Source: HTCC2207 sp002685195 (GTDB lineage Bacteria > Pseudomonadota > Gammaproteobacteria > Pseudomonadales > Porticoccaceae). From it: DNA of 64,000 nt. Where the stretch lies: positions 930,001-994,000 of the forward strand of contig CP179212.1 in assembly GCA_051201675.1 (NCBI GenBank). The letters run 5' to 3'. The translations under genes were made by a program, and so were the position numbers. Positions 33,334 through 43,573 of this stretch are shown piece after piece; positions within the stretch are counted from its first letter, which is position 1; each line of letters starts with the position of its first letter. The notes below the pieces were generated by a model. The model was not told the origin of the DNA. It was given only the letters and a program-made list of their open reading frames with translations, and made no database searches.

Positions 33334-33702
33334 ATGACTGATCAAGTAGATACACTTTTTACTCGTATTATTAAGCGTGAAATACCTGCAGAGATAGTTT
33401 ATGAGGATGACCTTTGTATCGCTATTAATGATATTGCACCTCAGGCCCCTGTGCATGTGTTACTTATTCCTAAGCAGCAGATCCCTCGGTTAGCAGATGC
33501 TACAGAAAGTGAGCGTGCTATCTTAGGACACTTAATGCTTGTTGCTGGAGACATTTCTCGACAACTAGGTGTCGATGAGGCCTTTAGGCTGGTAGTCAAC
33601 AATGGAGCAGATGCAGGACAAACAGTGTTTCATTTGCATCTACACATTTTAGCTAACCCAAAAGACAGCAAACAATTCTCAGAATCTGACACTGGTATCT
33701 AA
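33334..33702 (+). CDS. HIT-family nucleotide hydrolase (HinT-like)
   Basis: The 122-residue protein has the histidine-triad motif HLHLHILA near its C-terminus and the HinT-like start LFTRIIKREIPAEIVYEDD. HinT enzymes hydrolyse purine nucleoside phosphoramidates such as AMP-lysine and act as homodimers in the cytoplasm. It is 9 nt after the Trm112 gene, and alaS starts about 60 nt downstream. Confidence 0.9.
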   Translation: MTDQVDTLFTRIIKREIPAEIVYEDDLCIAINDIAPQAPVHVLLIPKQQIPRLADATESERAILGHLMLVAGDISRQLGVDEAFRLVVNNGADAGQTVFHLHLHILANPKDSKQFSESDTGI

Positions 33703-33765
33703 GATATACTGATGCCCACGCATTGAAATCCGCATGATCTTGACTAAAAAGTGATGAAAAAAATG

Positions 33766-36366
33766 ATGAAAAGCGCCGATATTCGAGACGCATTCCTAAA
33801 TTACTTTGGCGATAAGCAACATCAAATAATCCCAAGTAGCAGTTTAGTACCTGACAATGACCCAACGTTATTGTTTACCAACGCCGGCATGGTGCAGTTT
33901 AAAGATGTCTTTTTGGGCGCAGATAAGCGAGGTTACAATCGAGCTGTTTCCTCGCAACGATGTGTTCGAGCGGGTGGAAAACACAATGATCTTGAGAATG
34001 TAGGCTACACAGCAAGACATCATACTTTCTTTGAAATGTTGGGTAACTTTAGTTTCGGAGATTACTTCAAGAGAGACGCCATCTTTTATGCCTGGGAATT
34101 TTTGACTACTGTGTTGGAGTTACCCAAGGAACGGCTGTGGGTCACGGTGCATATTAGCGATGATGAGGCGGCCGATATCTGGATTAACGAAATAGGGGTT
34201 GATCCAGCAAGGTTGTCTAGGCTTGATGAAGATAACTTCTGGCAGATGGGTGATACAGGCCCCTGTGGGCCATGCACGGAAATATTCTGGGATCATGGTG
34301 ATCATATTCCGGGTGGACCACCGGGTAGCCCTGATGATGAGTTGGACCGTTACATTGAGATTTGGAATCTTGTTTTCATGCAGTTCGAGCGGGATGCCGC
34401 CGGCAATATGACGCCATTACCCAAACCGTCAATTGATACGGGTATGGGCTTAGAGCGCGTAGCAGCTGTTATGCAGGGAGTTCATAATAATTATGATATT
34501 GACTTATTTCAGTCTCTTATCAAGGCCGCCGCTAAGGCCACAGGCTGCAAAGATCTCCAGGACAACTCTTTAAAAGTGATTGCTGATCATATTAGATCCT
34601 GTGCCTTCTTGGTCGTTGATGGAGTTGAACCATCAAACGAAGGACGCGGATATGTTTTGCGTAGAATTATCCGAAGAGCCTTGCGCCATGGCTACAACCT
34701 TGGAGCATCGGGCAGCTTTTTTTACAAGCTTGTCAAAGCGCTAGGCGAGGTTATGGGAGAGGCCTACCCAGAGCTGGTTAAAGATGGGCAGCACATAAGC
34801 GATGTTATTAGAAAGGAAGAAGAGCAGTTTGCGCGTACCTTAGATAAGGGTATGGGAGTCCTTGAGGCCGCGTTAAGTGATTTGTCCGGTACAGAGTTGC
34901 CGGGTACCCTGATATTCCAATTGTATGACACCTACGGCTTTCCGACAGATTTAACCAACGACATCGCCAGAGAGAAAGGTTTTACCCTTGACATGAAAGG
35001 TTATGAGGCTTGCATGGAAGAGCAGCGTACTCGAGCCAGGGCAGCAAGCCAGTTTAATCTGGATCATACGGAGAGTATTCGTGTACAGGGCTCTACAGAG
35101 TTTTGTGGTTACGATGGTACACAGTTAGCGTCTACTATTATTGGCCTATATACCGAAGGTGAGGCCGTCCAAAGCGCATCTAAAGGCACAGATGTGGTAG
35201 TAATACTAGATAAGACTGTTTTTTATGCAGAGTCTGGTGGCCAGGTTGGTGATACTGGTGTGATATCCAAGGGCTCTGCAAAAATAGCGATCGCTGATTG
35301 TCGTAAGGTTGGTAATCATCACATCCATATGGGTCATATAGTTTCTGGAGAGTTTGCAATTGGAGATGAGGTAGACGGGCAAGTTGATCAAACACTGCGC
35401 CAAGCCACAGCCCTGAATCATTCTGCGACACATTTGCTCCATGAAGCGCTACGACAAGTCTTAGGCGACCATGTGAAGCAAAAAGGGTCACTGGTTGACA
35501 GTGAGCGTTTGCGGTTTGATTTTTCCCATGGGGAAGCAGTCAGTCCTGAGCAGATTAGAAAGATTGAGCATATTGTTAATCGTGAAGTGCTCAAAAACAC
35601 CGAAGTCACCACCGACGTGATGGGCATGGAAGACGCCAAAGCAAAAGGAGCAATGGCCTTATTTGGTGAAAAATATGGTGATTCAGTGCGCGTTGTGAGT
35701 ATTGGAGCTGAATTCTCAGTCGAACTTTGTGGAGGTACTCATGTTTCTCGTACCGGGGATATTGGTTTATTGAAGGTATCAGGTGAAACCAGTGTTGCCG
35801 CAGGTGTAAGGCGCATTGAAAGTGTGACAGGCATGAAAGCACTAGAGTTTTGCGATAATCAACAGGACTCAATCACCGATATTGCATCAATTGTTCGCGG
35901 TAGTCGGACGACCGTAGGTGATAAAGTACAAGGAATTGTCGATGAAAATCGTCGATTACAAAAAGATATTGAGAAACTGAAAAACAAGCTTGCCAATGCA
36001 GCTGGAAGTGACCTTATGGCTGACCTTCGCCAGATAAATGGGGTTGGTGTACTTGCCACAGTAGTTGATGGAGCAGATGCCAAAAGTTTGAGAGGTGTAG
36101 GCGACCAAGTGAGATCAAAAATACAATCTGGAGTGTTTTTTCTCGCAGCTATAGAGGGCGAAAAAGCTGCCTTAGTAGCGGGTGTTACCAGTAATCTTAC
36201 AGGCCATATAAAAGCAGGAGACCTACTTAAATTCGTCACATCACAGGTAGGTGGTAAGGGCGGAGGCCGACCCGATATGGCTCAGGGAGCGGCAAATAGC
36301 ATCGAAAATCTTCCTGCCGCCTTAGAGTCGGTGTATGAGTGGGTAGAAGAAAACCTGTCTAAGTAA
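33766..36366 (+). CDS. alaS: Alanyl-tRNA synthetase
   Basis: About 866 residues, normal for AlaS. The class II catalytic core contains FTNAGMVQFKDVFLG (motif 1 region), RCVRAGGKHNDLENVG and GMGLERV. The editing domain has the zinc-binding motif HSATHLLHEAL and later CGGTHV. The C-Ala domain ends the protein. It charges tRNA-Ala and clears mischarged Ser/Gly. The start is uncertain among 33751, 33754, 33763 and 33766; I use the one closest to the usual MKSADIR start. lysC follows. Confidence 0.95.
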   Translation: MKSADIRDAFLNYFGDKQHQIIPSSSLVPDNDPTLLFTNAGMVQFKDVFLGADKRGYNRAVSSQRCVRAGGKHNDLENVGYTARHHTFFEMLGNFSFGDYFKRDAIFYAWEFLTTVLELPKERLWVTVHISDDEAADIWINEIGVDPARLSRLDEDNFWQMGDTGPCGPCTEIFWDHGDHIPGGPPGSPDDELDRYIEIWNLVFMQFERDAAGNMTPLPKPSIDTGMGLERVAAVMQGVHNNYDIDLFQSLIKAAAKATGCKDLQDNSLKVIADHIRSCAFLVVDGVEPSNEGRGYVLRRIIRRALRHGYNLGASGSFFYKLVKALGEVMGEAYPELVKDGQHISDVIRKEEEQFARTLDKGMGVLEAALSDLSGTELPGTLIFQLYDTYGFPTDLTNDIAREKGFTLDMKGYEACMEEQRTRARAASQFNLDHTESIRVQGSTEFCGYDGTQLASTIIGLYTEGEAVQSASKGTDVVVILDKTVFYAESGGQVGDTGVISKGSAKIAIADCRKVGNHHIHMGHIVSGEFAIGDEVDGQVDQTLRQATALNHSATHLLHEALRQVLGDHVKQKGSLVDSERLRFDFSHGEAVSPEQIRKIEHIVNREVLKNTEVTTDVMGMEDAKAKGAMALFGEKYGDSVRVVSIGAEFSVELCGGTHVSRTGDIGLLKVSGETSVAAGVRRIESVTGMKALEFCDNQQDSITDIASIVRGSRTTVGDKVQGIVDENRRLQKDIEKLKNKLANAAGSDLMADLRQINGVGVLATVVDGADAKSLRGVGDQVRSKIQSGVFFLAAIEGEKAALVAGVTSNLTGHIKAGDLLKFVTSQVGGKGGGRPDMAQGAANSIENLPAALESVYEWVEENLSK

Positions 36367-36434
36367 CTCAAAAGACTTAACTTTTTAGTAACATTGCTGT
36401 TTAATCTGCGCGTTCTATTTTTCGGATATATGTG

Positions 36435-37670
36435 ATGAGCTTAATTGTTCAAAAATATGGAGGCACCTCGGTCGGTACGGTTGAAAGAATTGAAGCTGTG
36501 GCCAAAAAGGTAGCTGCTAGTCATCAAGAAGGCAACCAGTTGGTCGTGGCCGTATCGGCTATGAGTGGAGAGACTAACCGTCTTATTGGCTTAGCGAATG
36601 AAATAACCTCAGATACTAATTTGCGAGAAATGGATGTGTTGGTTAGCACTGGTGAGCAAGTCACCATTGCTCTTTTGTGTATGGCCTTGCAAAAACTCGG
36701 TATCGATGCACTATCGTACACCGGCAGTCAGGTAAGAATCCTTACAGACAATGCCCACGGTAAAGCCAGGATTAAAGAAATAGACAGTCATCGCCTGCAA
36801 GGGGCTTTGCAGGCAGGAAAAGTTGTTGTTGTTGCGGGCTTTCAGGGTGTTGATGAAGAAGGAAATATTACTACCTTAGGGCGCGGCGGATCAGATACTA
36901 CGGCAGTAGCACTAGCTGCGGCATTACAAGCTGATGAATGCCAGATCTACACTGATGTCGATGGCGTATATACCACTGATCCTCGTTTGGTAAGCGATGC
37001 TCGAAGGTTAGACAAAATAACTTTCGAAGAAATGCTGGAGATGGCGAGTCAGGGTTCTAAAATATTACAGATTCGGTCAGTTGAGTTTGCGGGAAAGTAC
37101 AGCGTTCCCCTCCGAGTCCTGTCTAGCTTCGAAGAAGGCCCTGGTACTTTAATTTCTCTTGAGGAAGATGATCAAATGGAAAAACCACTAGTTTCTGGAA
37201 TCGCGTTTAATAGAGATGAGGCAAAATTAACGATTAGAGGGATTCCTGATCAGCCTGGCGTGGCATATAAGGTTCTTGGAGCCATCAGTGAGGCCAATAT
37301 TGAAATCGATGTTATTGTGCAGAATGTCGCTAAGGACAACTCTGCTTCAATAACTTTTACGGTTAATAAAACTGATTTAAGCCAAGCAGAAGAGTTGCTT
37401 GGTGAAATAGCTAATGATCTTGGGGCCTTAGAGGTCGATTCTGATAAGCGCATTGCTAAGGTGTCTATTGTCGGTGTCGGAATGCGCTCTCATGCTGGTG
37501 TGGCCGCAAAAATGTTTGAGGCACTGTCAAATGAAGGAATTAATATCCAGCTGATCACCACGTCCGAAATAAAGATCACAGTTGTGATTGAAGAACGATA
37601 CTTAGAACTGGCAGTGAGAGCTTTGCATTCAGTGTTCGAGCTATCTGCACCAGGCACTGAAATCAGTTAA
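36435..37670 (+). CDS. lysC: Aspartate kinase
   Basis: The 411-residue monofunctional enzyme phosphorylates aspartate, the first step to lysine, threonine and methionine. The N-terminal kinase domain has QKYGGTSVG, GRGGSDTTAVALA and the YTDVDGVYTTDPR loop. Two C-terminal ACT domains (from about residue 265) bind allosteric lysine or threonine. It has no homoserine dehydrogenase fusion. It lies between alaS and csrA, the usual gammaproteobacterial order. Confidence 0.95.
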   Translation: MSLIVQKYGGTSVGTVERIEAVAKKVAASHQEGNQLVVAVSAMSGETNRLIGLANEITSDTNLREMDVLVSTGEQVTIALLCMALQKLGIDALSYTGSQVRILTDNAHGKARIKEIDSHRLQGALQAGKVVVVAGFQGVDEEGNITTLGRGGSDTTAVALAAALQADECQIYTDVDGVYTTDPRLVSDARRLDKITFEEMLEMASQGSKILQIRSVEFAGKYSVPLRVLSSFEEGPGTLISLEEDDQMEKPLVSGIAFNRDEAKLTIRGIPDQPGVAYKVLGAISEANIEIDVIVQNVAKDNSASITFTVNKTDLSQAEELLGEIANDLGALEVDSDKRIAKVSIVGVGMRSHAGVAAKMFEALSNEGINIQLITTSEIKITVVIEERYLELAVRALHSVFELSAPGTEIS

Positions 37671-37819
37671 TATGCGAACATAAATAGTATAAGATGTTAA
37701 GTTGGAAGAGTGGTCGGTTTTTTATGGTCCGAAAGCACTTTGATCTAACAGAATTAAAAGCAAGATTGGACTATAGTGAAAGTATGCACTGACGCTCAAC
37801 GAGTCCAGCGGAGAGGAAA

Positions 37820-38035
37820 ATGTTAATTTTAACTAGAAGAGTAGGCGAAACCTTAGTGATTGGTGACGATGTTACCGTCACCGTGCTAGGCGTGCGTGGA
37901 AATCAAGTTCGATTAGGTGTAAACGCTCCGAAAGATATCGCAGTTCACCGAGAAGAAATCTATCAACGTATTCAAAATGAGAAATCTGGAGAAATTTCAT
38001 CTGAAAGTGATGAAAATAACGATAGCGACGTTTGA
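37820..38035 (+). CDS. csrA: Carbon storage regulator CsrA
   Basis: The 71-residue RNA-binding protein has the canonical start MLILTRRVGETLVIGD and the GVNAPKDIAVHREEIY region, then an acidic tail. It binds GGA motifs in mRNA leaders to block translation or alter stability. Its own ribosome-binding site, GCGGAGAGGAAA, contains two GGA triplets, so autoregulation is plausible. It follows lysC and precedes tRNA-Ser. Confidence 0.96.
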   Translation: MLILTRRVGETLVIGDDVTVTVLGVRGNQVRLGVNAPKDIAVHREEIYQRIQNEKSGEISSESDENNDSDV

Positions 38036-38055
38036 TTTTCCTACCAATGTGATAT

Positions 38056-38083
38056 TATGCCGCCGCTAGACTAGGGCGGCATA
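38056..38083 (+). terminator. Hairpin after csrA, probable terminator
   Basis: TATGCCGCC and GGCGGCATA form a perfect 9-bp stem with a 10-nt loop, 20 nt after the csrA stop. The following GTTGTTTCTG is only moderately T-rich, so the termination call is probable rather than certain. Confidence 0.6.
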
Positions 38084-38127
38084 GTTGTTTCTGAAACATT
38101 CTATTTTGATCCTATCAAGAGTATCAC

Positions 38128-38218
38128 GGAGAAGTGGCCGAGTGGCTGAAGGCGCGCCCCTGCTAAGGGTGTATACGTTAATAGCGTATCGAGGGTTCGA
38201 ATCCCTCCTTCTCCGCCA
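38128..38218 (+). tRNA. tRNA-Ser (anticodon GCT)
   Basis: The acceptor GGAGAAG pairs with CTTCTCC, followed by G and encoded CCA. The CTGCTAA loop gives anticodon GCT, a long variable arm is present, and the T-arm reads GGGTTCGAATCCC. The 91-nt length fits a class II tRNA. Its position after csrA is the same as in many gammaproteobacteria. Confidence 0.95.
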
Positions 38219-38437
38219 TAAAACTACTTTAAAGTCTCTACGGCTAACGTGTTCACTAGTCTCCCAAGTAGCCAGTTTACTGTCAACGGCTTAAAAATGT
38301 CTTCGATCCTGTATCCTCTGCTTCAAAGGCTTGGAAGTCTCTATAACTCTCAATAGCCCCCACACAGGTGACCATGGGGGTACACATGCTATATTGATGT
38401 GGTGGGACTTTTTAGGGTGTGAGGGCTTGTAGTTGGG

Positions 38438-39487
38438 CTAAAAACCCACTCCTTTCGCGCTGAGTCGGACACGGAGTAGGTACATATCTGAGGTGATGAA
38501 AAGAGTTGAACCATCATCACCAAACGTGCAATTTGAGGTACGTTGCGTGGTATTTAGTGAACCGAGGTGTTCTCCGTCTGGGCTTAGGATCATAATGCCG
38601 TTGCCTGGACCTGCTATGTACAAACGGCCTTGCTGATCAACCGTAAGGCCGTCACCCCATGTATTAAAAAAGACCTTACCATTTCCAAGCTCGCCATTTG
38701 GTTCGACTGGATAGACCATAATAACTGGATGGCTATTGTCAGAGTTTGCGACATAAAGAAGTCGCTGATCTGGCGAGAACACTATGCCATTTGGTCGAGA
38801 CAAGTCGTCGATGAGCAGCGTCACCGTGCCGTCAGTCGCAAGCCGATAAACACCCTGGACAGATAATTCTTTCGCTGGATCATCTTCTCCATACACCAAT
38901 CCATATGGTGGATCTGTAAAATAAATATCGCCATTTGTCCTCATAGCAAGGTCATTGGGTGAGTTGAAGCGCTTTGCCTCTGAATGGCCAACGACTGTTT
39001 CAAAGTCGGCTTTTGGGGCGTTCAATGGGCTCAAGAGACGAGCAATGCGCCGATCTCCATGTTGGGCTAGAAGTAGATGCCCTTCCAAGTCAAGCAGGAG
39101 CCCGTTGGAGCCAAGCTCGCCAGTTCGCTCCGTCTCACTTGTATAACCAGTAGGCTTTAACCAAAGAGATGCTCCAGTATTCTTATTCCACTGATAAATT
39201 GAGTTTTTTGGAATATCAGAATATAAAACAGCCTTAATTGTTGGCACCCACACCGGTCCCTCAGTCCATTCGTGTCCATCCGCAAGAACTTCCAATTTGG
39301 CGCCTTGGGGAACAATATCGTCAAGTCGTGGATCCATTCGAACGACATTTCCGATCACAGGCAGTGCTTCTGTAGCTACATTCTGATCAGCTTGGTATGT
39401 ATGATCTAAAAATTCATTTGGAGGAGAGCTGCGCCCACAGGAGCTTAGACAAACCAATGCAACTGCGCAAAATATAAATAGTTTCAC
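38438..39487 (-). CDS. SMP-30 / gluconolactonase-like lipoprotein
   Basis: The 349-residue protein starts with a lipoprotein signal (lipobox LSSC) and then a six-bladed beta-propeller of the SMP-30/Gluconolactonase/LRE-like family. Typical blocks are EGPVW, SNGLLLDLEGHLLLAQHGDRR, RFNSPNDLAMRTNGDIYFTDPPYGL, RPNGIVFSPDQRLLYVANSD and GDGLTVDQQGRLYIAG. Metal-dependent lactonase activity on a sugar lactone is likely. The K+ channel gene lies upstream on the same strand. Confidence 0.87.
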   Translation of the reverse strand: MKLFIFCAVALVCLSSCGRSSPPNEFLDHTYQADQNVATEALPVIGNVVRMDPRLDDIVPQGAKLEVLADGHEWTEGPVWVPTIKAVLYSDIPKNSIYQWNKNTGASLWLKPTGYTSETERTGELGSNGLLLDLEGHLLLAQHGDRRIARLLSPLNAPKADFETVVGHSEAKRFNSPNDLAMRTNGDIYFTDPPYGLVYGEDDPAKELSVQGVYRLATDGTVTLLIDDLSRPNGIVFSPDQRLLYVANSDNSHPVIMVYPVEPNGELGNGKVFFNTWGDGLTVDQQGRLYIAGPGNGIMILSPDGEHLGSLNTTQRTSNCTFGDDGSTLFITSDMYLLRVRLSAKGVGF

Positions 39488-39504
39488 TTATAAAATATCC
39501 ATAG

Positions 39505-40287
39505 TTATTTGTCTTGTTGCTTACGGGCCTCTGTTAAAGATGAGGCTATAATTCCTGCAGGGAGCGCGACTATGCCCAAACCAATCATCAGGATGGCACC
39601 CGTAAAGACTCTTCCGCCCAAAGTAATTGGGTAAATATCCCCATAGCCAACTGTTGTAAGTGTAGCTAGTGCCCACCACAGGCTCTCAAAAACTGAGCTA
39701 AATTTATCCGGCTGAGCAGGATTTTCAAAAATATAGATTCCAAAACTGGCTACGACTAACATGATTGCAGTAGCGCCAAAAGCGAGAAGAAGATCCTCTT
39801 TAGCTATTTTCAGAGTCAAAAGAATTCTATTGGTCGACTTACTGAACCGAGCTAGCTTAATAACTCTGATGAGACGGAGTAATCGTAGGGTTCGAAGAAA
39901 TATAAAGTCTAAATTAAGACCGAACGCCATGAGGTAGAAAGGAGCTATCGCTATAAGATCAATAAGCCCCCAAAACGAGAAAACAAAACCAATTCTTGAT
40001 CTTGATACTAAAACTCTCAGAACATACTCGATGGTAAACACACACACGATTGCTACTTCAAAATGTTTTAGCATTGCAACAGTTTCGGGTTCTAAATCAG
40101 GTATCGTCTCGACAGCAAAAATTGACACAGAAAATATGATTAGCGCCTGGATAGACAGATCAAAAACAAGCCCCAAGCGAGTATCGGTTTGTTCCACTAT
40201 TTTTCGCAGCTTTTCCATATGAGACTTTATGTTTCCTTTAAAAATTTCCCTCGAGGACCGTCGGGGAAGATTTCTTTTAAGAGGCAT
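39505..40287 (-). CDS. Voltage-gated potassium channel family protein
   Basis: The 260-residue protein has six transmembrane segments of the Kv type. The S4 segment reads LRTLRLLRLIRVIKLARF with regularly spaced arginines as voltage sensor. The pore loop has LATLTTVGYGDIYP with the TVGYG selectivity filter. It should form a tetrameric K+ channel in the inner membrane. The start could be 40287 or the in-frame ATG at 40218; the first 23 residues are basic and not family-typical. Confidence 0.88.
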   Translation of the reverse strand: MPLKRNLPRRSSREIFKGNIKSHMEKLRKIVEQTDTRLGLVFDLSIQALIIFSVSIFAVETIPDLEPETVAMLKHFEVAIVCVFTIEYVLRVLVSRSRIGFVFSFWGLIDLIAIAPFYLMAFGLNLDFIFLRTLRLLRLIRVIKLARFSKSTNRILLTLKIAKEDLLLAFGATAIMLVVASFGIYIFENPAQPDKFSSVFESLWWALATLTTVGYGDIYPITLGGRVFTGAILMIGLGIVALPAGIIASSLTEARKQQDK

Positions 40288-40692
40288 TGTTTACATTGAA
40301 CTATCCCGTTTTTACCTATAGTAGCGCTGGAAAAGAGCCCTTAAAAACAAATACTTTTGTAATTGTTGATCTAAGTACTATCTCAAATGCAATTGAATCA
40401 TGCAAATAGCTTATCCAAATTCCTCAGATGAGACCACCTGCTCAAAACCCATACATTAGTCGTATTGTCCATTTGAAGACTGAACCAATCTTGCGATCAA
40501 ATAATGTCATTTTAAGTGCCGAGCTAACGATTCATGAATAGCGACAGGATTTCAAATGTTGCGTTTAAATATGATGTGAAGGACTATGTAGGTTATGTAG
40601 TAAATTGAGCTTTTCCAAGAGAACGACAAGTTGTCACTAGAAACTGTAATTCAAACTGTATTTTTTTGTTTGTACTCAACGAGGACTGAATT
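40288..40692. other. Intergenic region between divergent genes
   Basis: The 405-base spacer separates the K+ channel and the alpha/beta hydrolase, which diverge. It is AT-rich. A 37-codon frame at 40428-40541 has no ribosome-binding site. I see no RNA gene, repeat or operator. Confidence 0.5.
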
Positions 40693-41475
40693 TTGAAAGT
40701 AATAAAATCTACGTTCACGTATTTTTTTATCCTTTGCCTTCTACTATGGCCGGTGATAAAAACTAAAGCAGATGAAGATAATCGATCTTCAGAAACTTTC
40801 GTTTTGGTTCATGGTGCAAGCGGAGGTGGATGGGATTGGAGAACTATGGATACTATATTGTCAGGGCGAGGTCACAAAGTTCACAGAGTTACGCTAACTG
40901 GCTTGGGAGAGAGGGCTCACCTTTCTAGTCCTAAAATTGACCTTACTACGCATATTAATGATGTAACAAATACAGTCATCTTCGATCAACTCGATGATAT
41001 TATTCTGGTAGGTCATAGTTACGGTGGCATGGTCATAACTGGTGTAATCAATAGCATCCCAACAAAAATAAAACATGCAATTTTTTTGGATGCCGCAGTG
41101 CCGAACCATGGGAGCTCGTTCAGAGACCTCTGGCCTAGTGAAAGGGGTCTAGATATAAAAGACGGTATTGTCTACTTTCCTTGGCTTATAGAAAATTCCA
41201 AGCCACCGCATGATGTTCCCCAGTCTCTTGCCACCCTTAATGAGAAAGTGTCATATAACGATGAGCTTGCATTAAAAGTGCCAGCAACATATATACCATT
41301 TGTAAATGATGCTGCTGAGCAAAAACTTAGGGAAAAAGCAGACCTCTCATGGAATAATGCGCGCGCACGAGGCTGGCCCATCCGCATCCTTGAAAGTGAC
41401 CATAACGCACAGCGATCCCACCCGCGAGAGCTTGCGGATTTGCTTGAACACGTTATTTTCAGATCTGCTAATTAA
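40693..41475 (+). CDS. Exported alpha/beta hydrolase (SABP2/hydroxynitrile-lyase type)
   Basis: The 260-residue product has a signal peptide (about residues 1-26) and an alpha/beta-hydrolase domain. The motifs are FVLVHGASGGGWDW for the oxyanion hole, VTLTGLGERAHL, GHSYGGMV with the nucleophile serine, and ESDHNAQRSHP with the histidine. This variant matches the plant methylesterase / hydroxynitrile lyase-like group, so it is likely an esterase. It begins with TTG. The neighbours are unrelated. Confidence 0.84.
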   Translation: MKVIKSTFTYFFILCLLLWPVIKTKADEDNRSSETFVLVHGASGGGWDWRTMDTILSGRGHKVHRVTLTGLGERAHLSSPKIDLTTHINDVTNTVIFDQLDDIILVGHSYGGMVITGVINSIPTKIKHAIFLDAAVPNHGSSFRDLWPSERGLDIKDGIVYFPWLIENSKPPHDVPQSLATLNEKVSYNDELALKVPATYIPFVNDAAEQKLREKADLSWNNARARGWPIRILESDHNAQRSHPRELADLLEHVIFRSAN

Positions 41476-41584
41476 TGATCGTTAACAAAACACAGTATCA
41501 ATGGTCACGGTTGTTTTAGATTAGGGGAAGGGTCCATTTCCTATCTCGACAATCAAGTAGACATTTAATCTAGCCATCGATCAA

Positions 41585-43573
41585 TTAATTTTGTAACGAC
41601 TGGATGTATGAGTCAGTTGTGAACTCGCGGCCAAGAAAATCAGAGACAAATTCTGCGGCTGGCTTGCTTCCGCCTACTTCCAATACTTTACGCCTATATT
41701 CATTTGCAACATCTTTATTTCTTAGACCTTCTTTCTCGAATCGTGAAAAAAGATCAGTGGCTATCGAGAGAGACCATTGATAGGTATAGTAATTAGAACT
41801 GTAGCCATTTAAATGCCCAAAGTTGGCGTAGAAATGCGTATCCGGAACATGGGGATACGCGGCATATTTTCGTGCAAGTGATTGCATAGTGTCATCAAGC
41901 TCGAATGAGCCAGGCTTTTGGCTGTAGAAATTAAGGGATAAGTTTGCATAATAAATTTGCGTAGCGGTTCCTGTGGCGCGCCCAAAATGACGTGCTTGAC
42001 TCATTTTTTCCACAAGCTCTCTAGGGATAGTTTCTCCAGTCGCATTCGTAGCGAATTTTTTCAATGTCTCATAATCCCATATCCACTCCTCCAGCATTTG
42101 TGATGGAGCTTCAACAAAATCGCGCTCCATCGACATGCCTCCGATAGATGACCAAGACTGCGTCCCGGAAAACATATTGTGAAGTAGGTGGCCGAATTCA
42201 TGTAAAAAAGTTTCAACCTGGCTGTGCTCCATTAGCCCCTTAGGAAAGTTTTGAGCTAAACCAGACATTGGTATTCGTTTATCTTTGATGCCTGACCTCA
42301 GGGTCCAGTGTGCGGCGTGCTGGTATTTATCAGCTCTAGGATGATTATCCATGTAAAATCGGCCTAAAAGTTTGCCGTTGTCGATAATTTCAAATGTCTC
42401 AACATCTTCATGCCATGTTTCAGTATTCCAGGTCTTTATCTCAACATCGAATAGATCCTCAGTGAGCGAGAAAATTCCATCTCGTACATTTTCATACCTA
42501 AAATATTCTCTTACCTCTTGAGCATCAAGAGCATACTGTTCTTTTCTTAAAAGATTTTGTATGTAGCCAGCCTGCCAGACCTGCACTGCTGTAGCGGATG
42601 GGTCATCCTCTTGGAGTCTTGAGAGAAATACGTCTAATTCCTCTTGCACAGGTTTATCTAAAGCTCCTCCTACGTTATCAAGAAAGCTCTGAGCCTTCTC
42701 CGGAGAACCAATCATTTGGCTTGACATGGAAAGGCTCGCGAAAGAGTCAAATCCGAGTAGTGACGCTAATTCATGTCGTTTCGCAATGAGGTTTTCTAGT
42801 ATAAGTTTGTTTGCTGGATACCCCCGTGATCTCGAGGCAACACGCAGACGCTTTCGCAGCTCATCATTATGCGCATAAGTCATCACGGGGTAGATGTCCG
42901 GATAATCAGTTGTGATTGTTATTAGGCCATTCTCATCTGCAGGATGCGAGTCAATATAATCTGCTGGCAGTCCCTCTAGTTCTGTTGCAACAACTTTTAC
43001 AGATCGAACATCACTTCGAATGTTTTTATCGAATTCATTTCCGATAGAGGTGATTTCTTTTTGTAATTCCCGAATCCTTTTTCTGGTGGCATCGCTACGA
43101 TCTACTCCAGACCTTTTAAAGTCATCAATGGCATTTTGAACCATAAATAACTCGCTGGCAGAAAGGTCATCCTGACTAATTGCTGAAATTCGATCATAGA
43201 CAGGACGAGACAGGCTAATCTGGGAGTAAAAATCGGACTGTTTTTCACTACACTCATTTGCCGCTGAACGAACATCCGAGTCAGGGTGTACTGATCTGAT
43301 GTGCCAAACGTCACCAATTGGTACTAGTGCATCAACAATTTTTTCATACTGACCGTAAACGCTAGTCAGAGTGGCTTGTCCCTTCTGTTCCTCTAAAGCC
43401 TTTAACTGAGCTGAGGCGTTATTGAGAGCCACATCACAGTCCGACGCTATCTGTTCCGCAGTCGCAGTTGCTCGGATACCGTCGATCAGAATATCGGGCT
43501 GATGGCCGTTGCAAGATACAAGCAGTGAAACTGACATTAAAGGAAAAAGGGCAGAATGGAGTAGACGTTTCAT
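41585..43573 (-). CDS. M3 family metallopeptidase (thimet oligopeptidase-like) lipoprotein
   Basis: About 662 residues with a lipoprotein signal (lipobox LVSC). The zinc motif is HEFGHLLHNMF (HExxH) and the second ligand lies in the downstream MLEEWIWD stretch. Helical N-terminal region and overall length fit M3A oligopeptidases such as thimet oligopeptidase and Dcp, which cut short peptides. Lipid anchoring suggests breakdown of peptides in the periplasm. The start is ATG 43573, which opens into the signal peptide. Confidence 0.9.
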   Translation of the reverse strand: MKRLLHSALFPLMSVSLLVSCNGHQPDILIDGIRATATAEQIASDCDVALNNASAQLKALEEQKGQATLTSVYGQYEKIVDALVPIGDVWHIRSVHPDSDVRSAANECSEKQSDFYSQISLSRPVYDRISAISQDDLSASELFMVQNAIDDFKRSGVDRSDATRKRIRELQKEITSIGNEFDKNIRSDVRSVKVVATELEGLPADYIDSHPADENGLITITTDYPDIYPVMTYAHNDELRKRLRVASRSRGYPANKLILENLIAKRHELASLLGFDSFASLSMSSQMIGSPEKAQSFLDNVGGALDKPVQEELDVFLSRLQEDDPSATAVQVWQAGYIQNLLRKEQYALDAQEVREYFRYENVRDGIFSLTEDLFDVEIKTWNTETWHEDVETFEIIDNGKLLGRFYMDNHPRADKYQHAAHWTLRSGIKDKRIPMSGLAQNFPKGLMEHSQVETFLHEFGHLLHNMFSGTQSWSSIGGMSMERDFVEAPSQMLEEWIWDYETLKKFATNATGETIPRELVEKMSQARHFGRATGTATQIYYANLSLNFYSQKPGSFELDDTMQSLARKYAAYPHVPDTHFYANFGHLNGYSSNYYTYQWSLSIATDLFSRFEKEGLRNKDVANEYRRKVLEVGGSKPAAEFVSDFLGREFTTDSYIQSLQN

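Noticed and set aside
38128..38437. Integration site at tRNA-Ser
   Set aside because: I looked for a copy of the tRNA-Ser 3' end downstream and found none. The following genes show no integrase.
40428..40541. 37-codon ORF in the K+ channel / hydrolase spacer
   Set aside because: The composition looks protein-like, but there is no ribosome-binding site and no context to support it.
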